A stretch of 64,000 bases of DNA, from contig CAWHMT010000001.1 in NCBI GenBank assembly GCA_963830455.1, positions 186,001 to 250,000 of the forward strand, read 5' to 3'. Shown piece by piece: positions 17,025 to 23,808 of this stretch; position 1 is the stretch's first letter, and each line of letters starts with the position of its first letter. This stretch comes from 20CM-2-65-7 sp963830455. Its GTDB lineage: Bacteria > Gemmatimonadota > Gemmatimonadetes > Gemmatimonadales > GWC2-71-9. Made by a program: the position numbers and the translations under genes. The notes beneath the pieces were generated by a model. It was not told the DNA's origin. It made no database searches and saw only the letters and a list, made by a program, of their open reading frames with translations.

Positions 17025-18134
17025 ATGATGGGCGAGCTCGCGCTGCGATATCCGCCGCAGTCTCTCGTCGTATCGACCGGGGCGTACGAGCGCAGCGCTG
17101 AGAGCGACGCGCGTTTCCCCCAACCCATCGACCGCATCGGCGTGCGCGCCACGCGCCTCCGCACGATTCAGGGTCTGGCGAGGTGGACCTGGCGCGCGAG
17201 CACACTCGCGAAACAGTGGCGGCCCGGATTCACCTGGTGCGGCGAGCTGAAGCCGGCGGGGTATCCCGCGCGCTGGCTGACCGCCCGTCATCGCATCCCC
17301 TATGCTGTCATCGTCTACGGGACCGAGCTGCTCCTGATCGACGCAAAAATCCGGCGCAGCCGCTTCAAGCGCCGTACCGCCGGCAGCATGCTCGGCAAAG
17401 CCGCGGTGCTCGTGGCGATCAGTCGCTGGACGGCGGATCTCGCGCGCGACGTGCTGGGCGTGCTCGAGCTCGACATTCCCATCGAAACCGTGCCGCTGGG
17501 CACGACGCCCACGCATTTCAAGCCGGGCATCGACACACGCGCGCTGCGCGCGAAATACGGCTTGGACGGCGGTCCGTGGCTGTTGACGGTGGCGCGGCTC
17601 GAGTGGCACAAGGGCATCGACACGATGATGAAAGCGCTCCCCGCTGTGCGCGCGCGGCACCCCACCGCGCGCTACGCCATCGCCGGCGTGGGCGATCGTC
17701 TGCCGCAGCTCGAGCAGCTGCGGGAGAGCCTCGGGCTCGGCGACGCCGTGCGCTTGCTCGGCGCCGTCCCCGATGAGGAGTTGCCGGCGCTGTACAACGC
17801 CGCGGATCTCTACGTCGGCGCGTCGCGCCGCCACGATCTCCTCGCCGAGGGATTCGGGATCTCGCTCGTGGAGGCGTCGGCGTGTGGGCTCGCGGTGGTG
17901 GGCGGGCGCTCGGGCGGCGTGCCGGACGCGGTGCGGGAAGGGGAGACCGGCATTCTCGTCGATCCCGATGATCCCGCCGCCGTGGCGGCGGGCGTCATCG
18001 AGCTGTTGGCGAATCCGGAACGGCGCAAGCAGCTGGGGTTGGCGGGACGGCGGGCGGTGGAGACGTATTACAACTGGGATCGTGTGGTGCGAGATCTTCT
18101 GGAGATTGATCGACGATATAGATCGATGCCGTAG
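17025..18134 (+). CDS. GT4 glycosyltransferase, paralogue pair member 2 (start unclear)
   Basis: From the ATG at 17025 the product is 369 residues and has VYGTELLLIDAK, VPLGTTPTHFKPGIDT, ARLEWHKGIDT, LAEGFGISLVEASACGLAVVGG and DGETGILVDPDDPAAVAAG-like text, all matching the previous gene. Homology clearly begins earlier: in the same frame, codons 16977-17024 read LLLAYNFPPHGGGIAR, the equivalent of the first beta-strand and glycine loop of the paralogue. No ATG, GTG or TTG precedes it in frame before the upstream gene's coding region. An unusual start (ATC at 16968 or a CTC codon) or a local sequence error is possible. Confidence 0.85.
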   Translation: MMGELALRYPPQSLVVSTGAYERSAESDARFPQPIDRIGVRATRLRTIQGLARWTWRASTLAKQWRPGFTWCGELKPAGYPARWLTARHRIPYAVIVYGTELLLIDAKIRRSRFKRRTAGSMLGKAAVLVAISRWTADLARDVLGVLELDIPIETVPLGTTPTHFKPGIDTRALRAKYGLDGGPWLLTVARLEWHKGIDTMMKALPAVRARHPTARYAIAGVGDRLPQLEQLRESLGLGDAVRLLGAVPDEELPALYNAADLYVGASRRHDLLAEGFGISLVEASACGLAVVGGRSGGVPDAVREGETGILVDPDDPAAVAAGVIELLANPERRKQLGLAGRRAVETYYNWDRVVRDLLEIDRRYRSMP

Positions 18135-18158
18135 GGGCGCAGCATGCTGCGCCCCTAC
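18131..18158. terminator. Perfect 28-base palindrome between convergent genes
   Basis: GTAGGGGCGCAGCA is followed at once by its exact reverse complement TGCTGCGCCCCTAC. It includes the stop codon of the plus-strand GT4 gene and lies six bases before the stop of the convergent patatin gene, so it could end transcription from both sides. No clear T-tract follows, which weakens the intrinsic-terminator reading. It may equally be a copy of a dispersed palindrome. Confidence 0.6.
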
Positions 18159-18164
18159 CCAACA

Positions 18165-19241
18165 TCATCCCGATCTCCGCATCTCTTGCGCGTGGGCCGG
18201 CCGCGCGATGATCGCGTACGTCGGGCAGTGGCGGATGTAGCCGCCGTCCATCGGCGACCATTCCTGATCGGGCTGCGTCACGACCGCCTTGCGCTCCGCG
18301 TCGAGGACGAACATGCCCTGCGGCCCGTGCACGAGGCAGGCGCCGCACCCGATGCAGCGCTCGCGCTCCACCCGCACCATCACGCGCCGCTTCGGGAAGA
18401 TCCCGACGTCGCCCGGCATCGGCCAATCGTCGCGGTCGAGCGCGGCGCTGGTCGCGCGGTAGCCTTCCTCGACTTCCTCACGCAGGTGATCGAACGAGAA
18501 CATCGTGACGTGCTCGACGCGCGGCTGGATATAGTAGACCGGCGGCGTCGTCCAGGTTTTGACGCGCTGCTCGAGCAGCGTCTGCATCAGGATTTCGGTC
18601 GCGCGCGCGAACACCCCCGCGAAGCCCTCGTCTTGCGCGTCGGCGGTGAGGACGCTCGAGGCCGAAACGTCCACGGCCACGATCAGCTCCGGGCCGAGGG
18701 CGCGCGATGCGACGAAGGGCACGTTGGAGACGACCGCGCCATCGACGAAGAAGCGGCCGCCGATTTCGTGCGGCGGGAAATAGCCGGGCAACGCGCACGA
18801 GGCGAACACGGCGTCCGCGACGCGAATGTCGTCGAGACCGGGGAGGCCCCAAAACACCTGCATCCCCGAGTTCAGGTCGACCGTGTTGATGATGACCGGC
18901 GGATCGAGCTGCTGGAACGTCAGGTCGCCGACCGTGCGCGCGATCAGGTTCGCGAGCGGCTCGCGCTTGAACAGCGCGGGGGAGCGCATGCGCTTCAATG
19001 CCATATCGGCATGAGCGACGGCGAACACGTCCTTGCGCCGCAGGCTGAGCGCGATTTCGCGCAGCTTGGCGATCCCCACGCCCCCCGCCCAGGCGGCGCC
19101 CACCAGCGCGCCGACGCTCGACCCGATGATTCGGGTGGGCCGGTGCCCACGCTCGAGGAGTGCCTGGAGCACGCCGACGTGGGCGAGGCCTTTCATCCCG
19201 CCGCCGCCCAGCACGAGGGTGAACGGTGTATCGCGCTTCAC
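18165..19241 (-). CDS. Patatin-like phospholipase with C-terminal ferredoxin domain
   Basis: The 358-residue product (GTG at 19241) has a patatin domain at about residues 1-270: TLVLGGGGMKGLAHVGVL (oxyanion loop), GSSVGALVGA (nucleophile GxSxG) and the VDGAVVSNVPF block with the catalytic Asp (DGA). The last 75 residues carry CIGCGAC and, about 40 residues later, HCPTYAI, the C-x2-C-x2-C...CP pattern of a single [4Fe-4S] ferredoxin. The patatin part is expected to hydrolyse acyl ester bonds; the Fe-S part is unexpected. An ATG at 19298 would add 19 residues and overlap the divergent permease gene. Confidence 0.88.
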   Translation of the reverse strand: MKRDTPFTLVLGGGGMKGLAHVGVLQALLERGHRPTRIIGSSVGALVGAAWAGGVGIAKLREIALSLRRKDVFAVAHADMALKRMRSPALFKREPLANLIARTVGDLTFQQLDPPVIINTVDLNSGMQVFWGLPGLDDIRVADAVFASCALPGYFPPHEIGGRFFVDGAVVSNVPFVASRALGPELIVAVDVSASSVLTADAQDEGFAGVFARATEILMQTLLEQRVKTWTTPPVYYIQPRVEHVTMFSFDHLREEVEEGYRATSAALDRDDWPMPGDVGIFPKRRVMVRVERERCIGCGACLVHGPQGMFVLDAERKAVVTQPDQEWSPMDGGYIRHCPTYAIIARPAHAQEMRRSG

Positions 19242-19284
19242 AACCGTATCCGCTTGCCCGGGGAGTTGAGTCCCGAGTAACGTA

Positions 19285-20142
19285 GTGAACACCCCCATGG
19301 CAGCGCCACTGTTTTGGTCACGACTCGCGCGAGATCCCTGGGCCCGCATTGGCCTGGCCGTAGTCGTTGTTCTCGCATTGCTGGCGCTGTTAGCTCCATG
19401 GCTGTCCCCCGGCGACCCCTCTCGCGGCGACCTCTCTGCAAGTTTGCATCCACCATCCGGCGCGTTTCTCCTCGGCAGCGATTCGCAGGGCCGTGACGTG
19501 CTGTCCCGCGTGCTATACGGCGCCCGCCTCTCGCTCGCCGTCGGACTCATCAGCCAGAGCATCGCCCTGGTGCTCGGCGTGACACTAGGACTCGTGTCGG
19601 GTTACTACGGCCGTTGGCTGGACGGCGTCATCATGCGGGTGGCCGACGTCACCCTCGCGTTCCCGTCCCTGCTGCTGTTGATCGCCATCGCCGCCGCCGT
19701 GAAGCCGTCGCTTCCCGTCGTGTTCGTCGTCATCGGGATCGTGGGCTGGGCCGGCATGGCGCGCATCGTCCGCGGCCAGGTGCTGCTCGCGCGCGGGCTG
19801 GAGTACGTCCAGGCCGCGCGCGCGCTGGGCGCGTCCGACGTGCGGATCATCGCGCGCCACGTTCTCCCCAACGTGATCGCGCCGGTGATTGTTGCGGCGA
19901 CGCTCGGTATCGGCGGCGCGATCATGGCGGAGGCGGCGCTGTCGTTCATCGGCCTGGGCGCGCAACCGCCCACCCCGTCGTGGGGCGCGATGGTGGCCGA
20001 GGGACGCGACCTGCTGCGTGTGGCGCCCTGGGTCTCGATCGCACCCGGCGTGGCGATCGGGCTCGCCGTCCTGGGTCTCAACCTGTTGGGCGACGGCCTG
20101 CGAGACGCCCTGGACGTCCGCGGGCTCGCCCGCGTCACATGA
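19285..20142 (+). CDS. Orphan DppC/OppC-type ABC permease
   Basis: This 285-residue inner-membrane permease belongs to the second-permease group of peptide/nickel transporters. It starts with a membrane helix (RIGLAVVVVLALLALLAPWL), then FLLGSDSQGRDVLSRVLYGAR, which is diagnostic for DppC/OppC, and the EAA loop EYVQAARALGASDVRIIARHVLPN. The family works with a DppB permease, a binding protein and two ATPases, and none is encoded nearby. The next gene overlaps it by four bases. GTG at 19285 and ATG at 19297 are both possible starts; the ATG lies in a CCATGG palindrome that also holds a start candidate of the divergent patatin gene. Confidence 0.88.
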   Translation: MNTPMAAPLFWSRLARDPWARIGLAVVVVLALLALLAPWLSPGDPSRGDLSASLHPPSGAFLLGSDSQGRDVLSRVLYGARLSLAVGLISQSIALVLGVTLGLVSGYYGRWLDGVIMRVADVTLAFPSLLLLIAIAAAVKPSLPVVFVVIGIVGWAGMARIVRGQVLLARGLEYVQAARALGASDVRIIARHVLPNVIAPVIVAATLGIGGAIMAEAALSFIGLGAQPPTPSWGAMVAEGRDLLRVAPWVSIAPGVAIGLAVLGLNLLGDGLRDALDVRGLARVT

Positions 20143-21329
20143 CCGACATCGCCTACCACCCGACCCACGTGCGCGCCCTGCGTGAGACGTTCAAGGCGCT
20201 GCGCACCGCGGAGTTTCCGTGGACGGCGGACACGGTCTATCTCAACAACGCGTCGATCGGGCCGATTCCCGAGCGCACGCGGCGCGCGCTCGACGAGTTC
20301 ACCGCCAAGCGCACCGCGCCGCACCTGCTGCCCGATCGCGAGCTGTTTGCGGGGCTCGCGGCGGCGCGCCTCGGCATCGCGCAGCTGATCAACGCCGACC
20401 CGTCGGAAATCGCGCTCGCTACCAATACCGGCTTCGGATTGCACCTCGCCGCGCGCGCGCTCCCGCTCAAGCAGGGCGACATCGTGCTGCTGTCGGACAA
20501 GGAGTTTCCGGCGATCGTCTACCCGTGGTTGCTGCTGCGCGAGCAGGGCATCACGGTCGAGATGGCGCGCTGTACGCCGCAAGGGTGGCCCGATGAGGCG
20601 CACCTGCTCGAACGGCTGCGCGACCCGCGCGTGAAGGTCCTCGCCGTCTCGTTCGTGCAGTTCTCGAATGGCTACCGCGCGGACCTGAAGAAGCTCGGCG
20701 CCGCCTGCCGCGCCAACGGGACCTACCTGGTGGTGGACGGCATCCAGGGCGTGGGCAACTCGGTGCTCGACGTGCAGGAGACGCCCGTCGATATCCTCGC
20801 GTGCGGCGGGCAGAAGTGGCTGCTGTCGCCGTGGGGATCGGGATTCGTGTACGTACGCAAGGAGCTGGTCACGACGCTCGAGCCGATGATCACCGGTTGG
20901 ATGGCGTTCGAAGGCACGGACGATTTCTCACGGCTCACCGAATACAATCCCACGTTCCGCTCCGATGCGCGCCGCTTCGAGATGATCACCTTGCCATACC
21001 AGGATTTCGTCGGGATGACGGCGTCGCTCAGCCTGTTGCTCGAGGTCGGCGTGCGCGACATCGCCGAGGTGACGCGGGCGATGCACGCGCCGATTGTGAA
21101 GTGGGCGCAAGCGAACGACGTGCGCATCACGTCACCGACGGAGAACGGACACCGCTCGGCGATTCTGTGCGTGGCGCCGCCGAAACCGGCCGAGGCGTAC
21201 CATGGATTGAAGCGCGCGCGGGTCGTGTGCAGCCTGCGTGAAGGGGCAATCCGTCTCTCGCCGCACTGCTACAACACGGTGGAGGAGATGGAGAAGGTGA
21301 TCGAGGTGCTGGAGGATCTACGGGATTAG
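20139..21329 (+). CDS. Class V aminotransferase (PLP-dependent, CsdA/NifS fold)
   Basis: The 396-residue product (ATG at 20139) shows DTVYLNNASIGPIPERTRRAL at the N-terminus, ATNTGFGLHLAARALPL (PLP phosphate site), SFVQFSNGYRADLKKL, LVVDGIQGVGN and the PLP-lysine region CGGQKWLLSPWGSGFVYV. Class V enzymes include cysteine desulfurases, epimerases and kynureninase-like lyases. I see no conserved desulfurase cysteine loop, so another reaction is likelier. It overlaps the permease gene by four bases. Confidence 0.87.
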   Translation: MTDIAYHPTHVRALRETFKALRTAEFPWTADTVYLNNASIGPIPERTRRALDEFTAKRTAPHLLPDRELFAGLAAARLGIAQLINADPSEIALATNTGFGLHLAARALPLKQGDIVLLSDKEFPAIVYPWLLLREQGITVEMARCTPQGWPDEAHLLERLRDPRVKVLAVSFVQFSNGYRADLKKLGAACRANGTYLVVDGIQGVGNSVLDVQETPVDILACGGQKWLLSPWGSGFVYVRKELVTTLEPMITGWMAFEGTDDFSRLTEYNPTFRSDARRFEMITLPYQDFVGMTASLSLLLEVGVRDIAEVTRAMHAPIVKWAQANDVRITSPTENGHRSAILCVAPPKPAEAYHGLKRARVVCSLREGAIRLSPHCYNTVEEMEKVIEVLEDLRD

Positions 21330-21392
21330 GGTTGGGGACTCGGGGCTGGCGGGCTTCATGCCCTAGGCCCTAACCCGAGTCCCGAATCCCTA
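21321..21392. repeat. Inverted repeat GGGATT/GGGACTCGGG between convergent genes
   Basis: Left arm 21321-21344 (GGGATTAGGGTTGGGGACTCG) and right arm 21369-21392 (CCTAACCCGAGTCCCGAATC) are largely complementary and could form a stem between the aminotransferase and the DUF457-like gene. The arm is made of shuffled GGGATTCGGGACTCGGG units. The minus-strand gene reads through the right arm and stops inside the loop at 21356, so its last dozen residues (RHRDSGLGLGPRA) come from repeat sequence. It may act as a bidirectional terminator. Confidence 0.65.
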
Positions 21393-22027
21393 TGTCGATC
21401 CACCCACCAGGCGACAATCACGAACAGCCACGCGAAGATGATCCCGCCGATCGCCAGGGCGCGGATGTCCGTCGGCGTCGGTGTGAACAGCGTGCTGTAG
21501 TAGGAACCGGCGAGCAGCACGATCAAGCCCCAGAATCCCCACCGTCCGATGGCGTCGCGCGCGCGAGTCGTGCGCAGGTAGATCACCACACCGGCGAGGA
21601 GCATCGCGCTCTCGACGATCACGTCGAGGATCGGGTAATTCCACAACCCGAGTCCGAGCTTGGGACCGCCCGGATACAATGGCATGTCGGGACGGTGCGT
21701 CACGAAATCCAGCACCCAGTGGCTCACGACGAGCACGCCGATGACGATCGCGGCCCGCTTATCGCCGCCGCGCGCCTTGTAGAGGAAGCCAAACGCGGCG
21801 CCCCAGACGATCAGCGTGAAGAGGCTGTGCGACCACGGAATGTCATCGAGCCACAGCGTCAGCAGCGGATTCGGGCCTGGCACGACGTGCGATTGCTCCA
21901 AGCCGAGCAGCAGGAAGACCGGCCAGAGCAGATCGGCGAGCGTGGGCGCGACGAACAGCGTGCCCAGGCTCGTGCGCGGCGCGAGCCGCTTGGCGGCGAG
22001 ACCCAACGCGTAGTGGCCGATGAACAT
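21356..22027 (-). CDS. DUF457/YdjM-like membrane protein
   Basis: The 223-residue product begins MFIGHYALGLAAKRLAPRTSLG, the opening usual in YdjM/DUF457 inner-membrane proteins, called metal-dependent hydrolases from their His/Asp motifs. About six membrane helices are seen (such as LFTLIVWGAAFGFLY, AAIVIGVLVVSHWVLDFVTH, AMLLAGVVIYL, LALAIGGIIFAWLFVIVAW-type). Conserved SHSLF and SHWVLDFVTHRPD could bind metal. The C-terminus is built from the inverted repeat. It lies four bases from the DinB-like gene. Confidence 0.78.
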   Translation of the reverse strand: MFIGHYALGLAAKRLAPRTSLGTLFVAPTLADLLWPVFLLLGLEQSHVVPGPNPLLTLWLDDIPWSHSLFTLIVWGAAFGFLYKARGGDKRAAIVIGVLVVSHWVLDFVTHRPDMPLYPGGPKLGLGLWNYPILDVIVESAMLLAGVVIYLRTTRARDAIGRWGFWGLIVLLAGSYYSTLFTPTPTDIRALAIGGIIFAWLFVIVAWWVDRHRDSGLGLGPRA

Positions 22028-22031
22028 CGAT

Positions 22032-22508
22032 CTATCTCCTCATCAGGCGTTTGAGGATCTGGATCTGGCCGGCGTGGTAGAGGTCGTGCGAGGCGATGCC
22101 GTAGATCTCGGCTTTGACACGCCACTTGGAGTGCCAGCCGCGGCGACCGAGCTGCGCGGGCTTCAGCTCCGTAATCGCCCGGCGCAGCAGCCGGTGCTGC
22201 TCGTCGAGTAAGTCCCGGTCGCGCTTCCAGGCGGCGTCACTCGGCCGGCCGGGCAGCGCGGGCCAGTTCGCGCCATCGCGCGGGAAGGCGATGTCGGGAT
22301 CGCGCAACAGCCGGCGCCGGACCATGCACTTCCAGTACGCGGTGTGTAGAACGAGATCCCAGATGCAGTGTCGGTTCCGGCCGGGACGCCACAAGGCCTG
22401 GCGCGCGCTGATGCCCCGGATCGTGCCCTTGAGCGGCGTGCCGTGCCAGGAGGGCGCCGCGTAGGCCTGATCGAAGACTTCCAGGAGCAAGCGGACGCGC
22501 TCGTCCAC
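22032..22508 (-). CDS. DinB-like four-helix protein
   Basis: The 158-residue product is all-helical. It contains metal-ligand-like histidines in DLVLHTAYWKCMV (about residue 55) and ASHDLYHAGQIQILKRL near the C-terminus (HxxxH), which is the pattern of DinB/YfiT-like metal-binding proteins. Such proteins are often thiol-S-transferases or hydrolases of unknown substrate. It lies just after tyrS with no gap (tyrS stop at 22509-22511) and before the DUF457-like gene, so the three probably share a transcript. Confidence 0.82.
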   Translation of the reverse strand: MDERVRLLLEVFDQAYAAPSWHGTPLKGTIRGISARQALWRPGRNRHCIWDLVLHTAYWKCMVRRRLLRDPDIAFPRDGANWPALPGRPSDAAWKRDRDLLDEQHRLLRRAITELKPAQLGRRGWHSKWRVKAEIYGIASHDLYHAGQIQILKRLMRR

Positions 22509-23771
22509 CTAGCCGCGCCTCAACAGGGCGTATTCCTTCTTTCCCTTGCGGAGCAGGAGATTGCGGCCCCCGATCCAGTCGTGTGGCGCGATGCTGCGCG
22601 CCACGTCCTCGATGCGCTGTTGATTGACGTAGATGCCGCCCTGTTCGATGGCGCGGCGCGCCTCGCTCTTGGACTTGGCGAGGCCCGCTTGCGTCAGCAG
22701 ATCGACGAGCGCGAGGCTGTCGTTCCCCGGTACCACGACCGTCGGGATCTCGCCCGCCAACACCTCGAAGACCTGCGGATGGACTTCCGCCTGCTCCTCG
22801 CCGAACAGAATCGCCGACGCGGCCTGAACGCCCGACAGCACATCCGCCCCATGCACGAGCGTGGTCACCGCGCCGGCGAGCGCGCGCTGCGCCGGCCGCT
22901 TCGCGGCCTGCTTCGCCTGCTGCGCCATCAGCGCATCGATCTCCGGCGCGGAGAGGTGCGTGAACAGCTTCAAGTACTTCTCGACGTCGCGGTCGTCCGT
23001 GTTGATCCAGAACTGGTAGAACCTGTATGGCGACGTGAGCTGCGGATCGAGGTAGATCGCCCCCTCTTCGGTCTTTCCGAATTTCCGGCCCGACGCCATG
23101 GTGACGAGCGGCGCGACCAGGCCGTGCGCCTCCGCGTTGTCGATGCGGCGAATCAGGTCCACGCCCGCCGTGATGTTGCCCCACTGATCGCTGCCGCCCA
23201 CCTGCAGCGTGCACTGCCGCTCGCGAAACAGATGCAGGAAGTCGTACGCCTGGAGCAGCATGTAGCTGAACTCCGTGTACGAGAGTCCGGACTCGAGCCG
23301 CGCCTTCACCGATTCCTTCTGGAGCATGATGTTGACGGTGAAGTGCTTGCCGACGTCGCGCAAAAAGTCGATGAGTCCCTGCGAGCCGAGCCACTTCGCG
23401 TTGTCGAGCAACAGGGCCGCCGTCGGTCCCGCGCCGAACTCGAGAAAGCGGGCCATCTGATCACGTTGATGCTGGAGATTCTGGCGGATCTGCTCCTTGG
23501 ACAGCAGCGGGCGCTCGCCCGCCTTGCCGGACGGATCGCCGATCAGTCCGGTGCCGCCGCCCATCAGCACGATGGGCCGGTGCCCGGCGCGTTGCAGATT
23601 GGCGAGCAGCATCAGCGGCATCAGGTTGCCGAGCTGGAGCGACGGCGCGGTGGGATCGAAGCCGCAGTACGCCGTCACGGGACCCTTGGCAAAATGGGCG
23701 GCGAGCCCGGGCGTCGCCTGCTGCACGAAGCCGCGCCACTCGAGTTCCGGCAACACGTTAGCCTTCGTCAT
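22509..23771 (-). CDS. tyrS: Tyrosyl-tRNA synthetase
   Basis: This class I synthetase charges tRNA(Tyr). The 420-residue product shows VTAYCGFDPTAPSLQLGNLM (the HIGH-like site), GLIGDPSGKAGERPLL, YTEFSYMLLQAYDFLHL, GGSDQWGNITAGVDLIRR, and KFGKTEEGAIYL, which is the KMSKS-like loop. The C-terminal S4 RNA-binding domain has EARRAIEQGGIYVNQQRI. It divides from the PBP gene at 23809 with only about 37 bases between the starts. Confidence 0.97.
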   Translation of the reverse strand: MTKANVLPELEWRGFVQQATPGLAAHFAKGPVTAYCGFDPTAPSLQLGNLMPLMLLANLQRAGHRPIVLMGGGTGLIGDPSGKAGERPLLSKEQIRQNLQHQRDQMARFLEFGAGPTAALLLDNAKWLGSQGLIDFLRDVGKHFTVNIMLQKESVKARLESGLSYTEFSYMLLQAYDFLHLFRERQCTLQVGGSDQWGNITAGVDLIRRIDNAEAHGLVAPLVTMASGRKFGKTEEGAIYLDPQLTSPYRFYQFWINTDDRDVEKYLKLFTHLSAPEIDALMAQQAKQAAKRPAQRALAGAVTTLVHGADVLSGVQAASAILFGEEQAEVHPQVFEVLAGEIPTVVVPGNDSLALVDLLTQAGLAKSKSEARRAIEQGGIYVNQQRIEDVARSIAPHDWIGGRNLLLRKGKKEYALLRRG

Positions 23772-23808
23772 GGCGGCGAATCTACGGCCTTACTAGGTTT
23801 TAGTGCAG

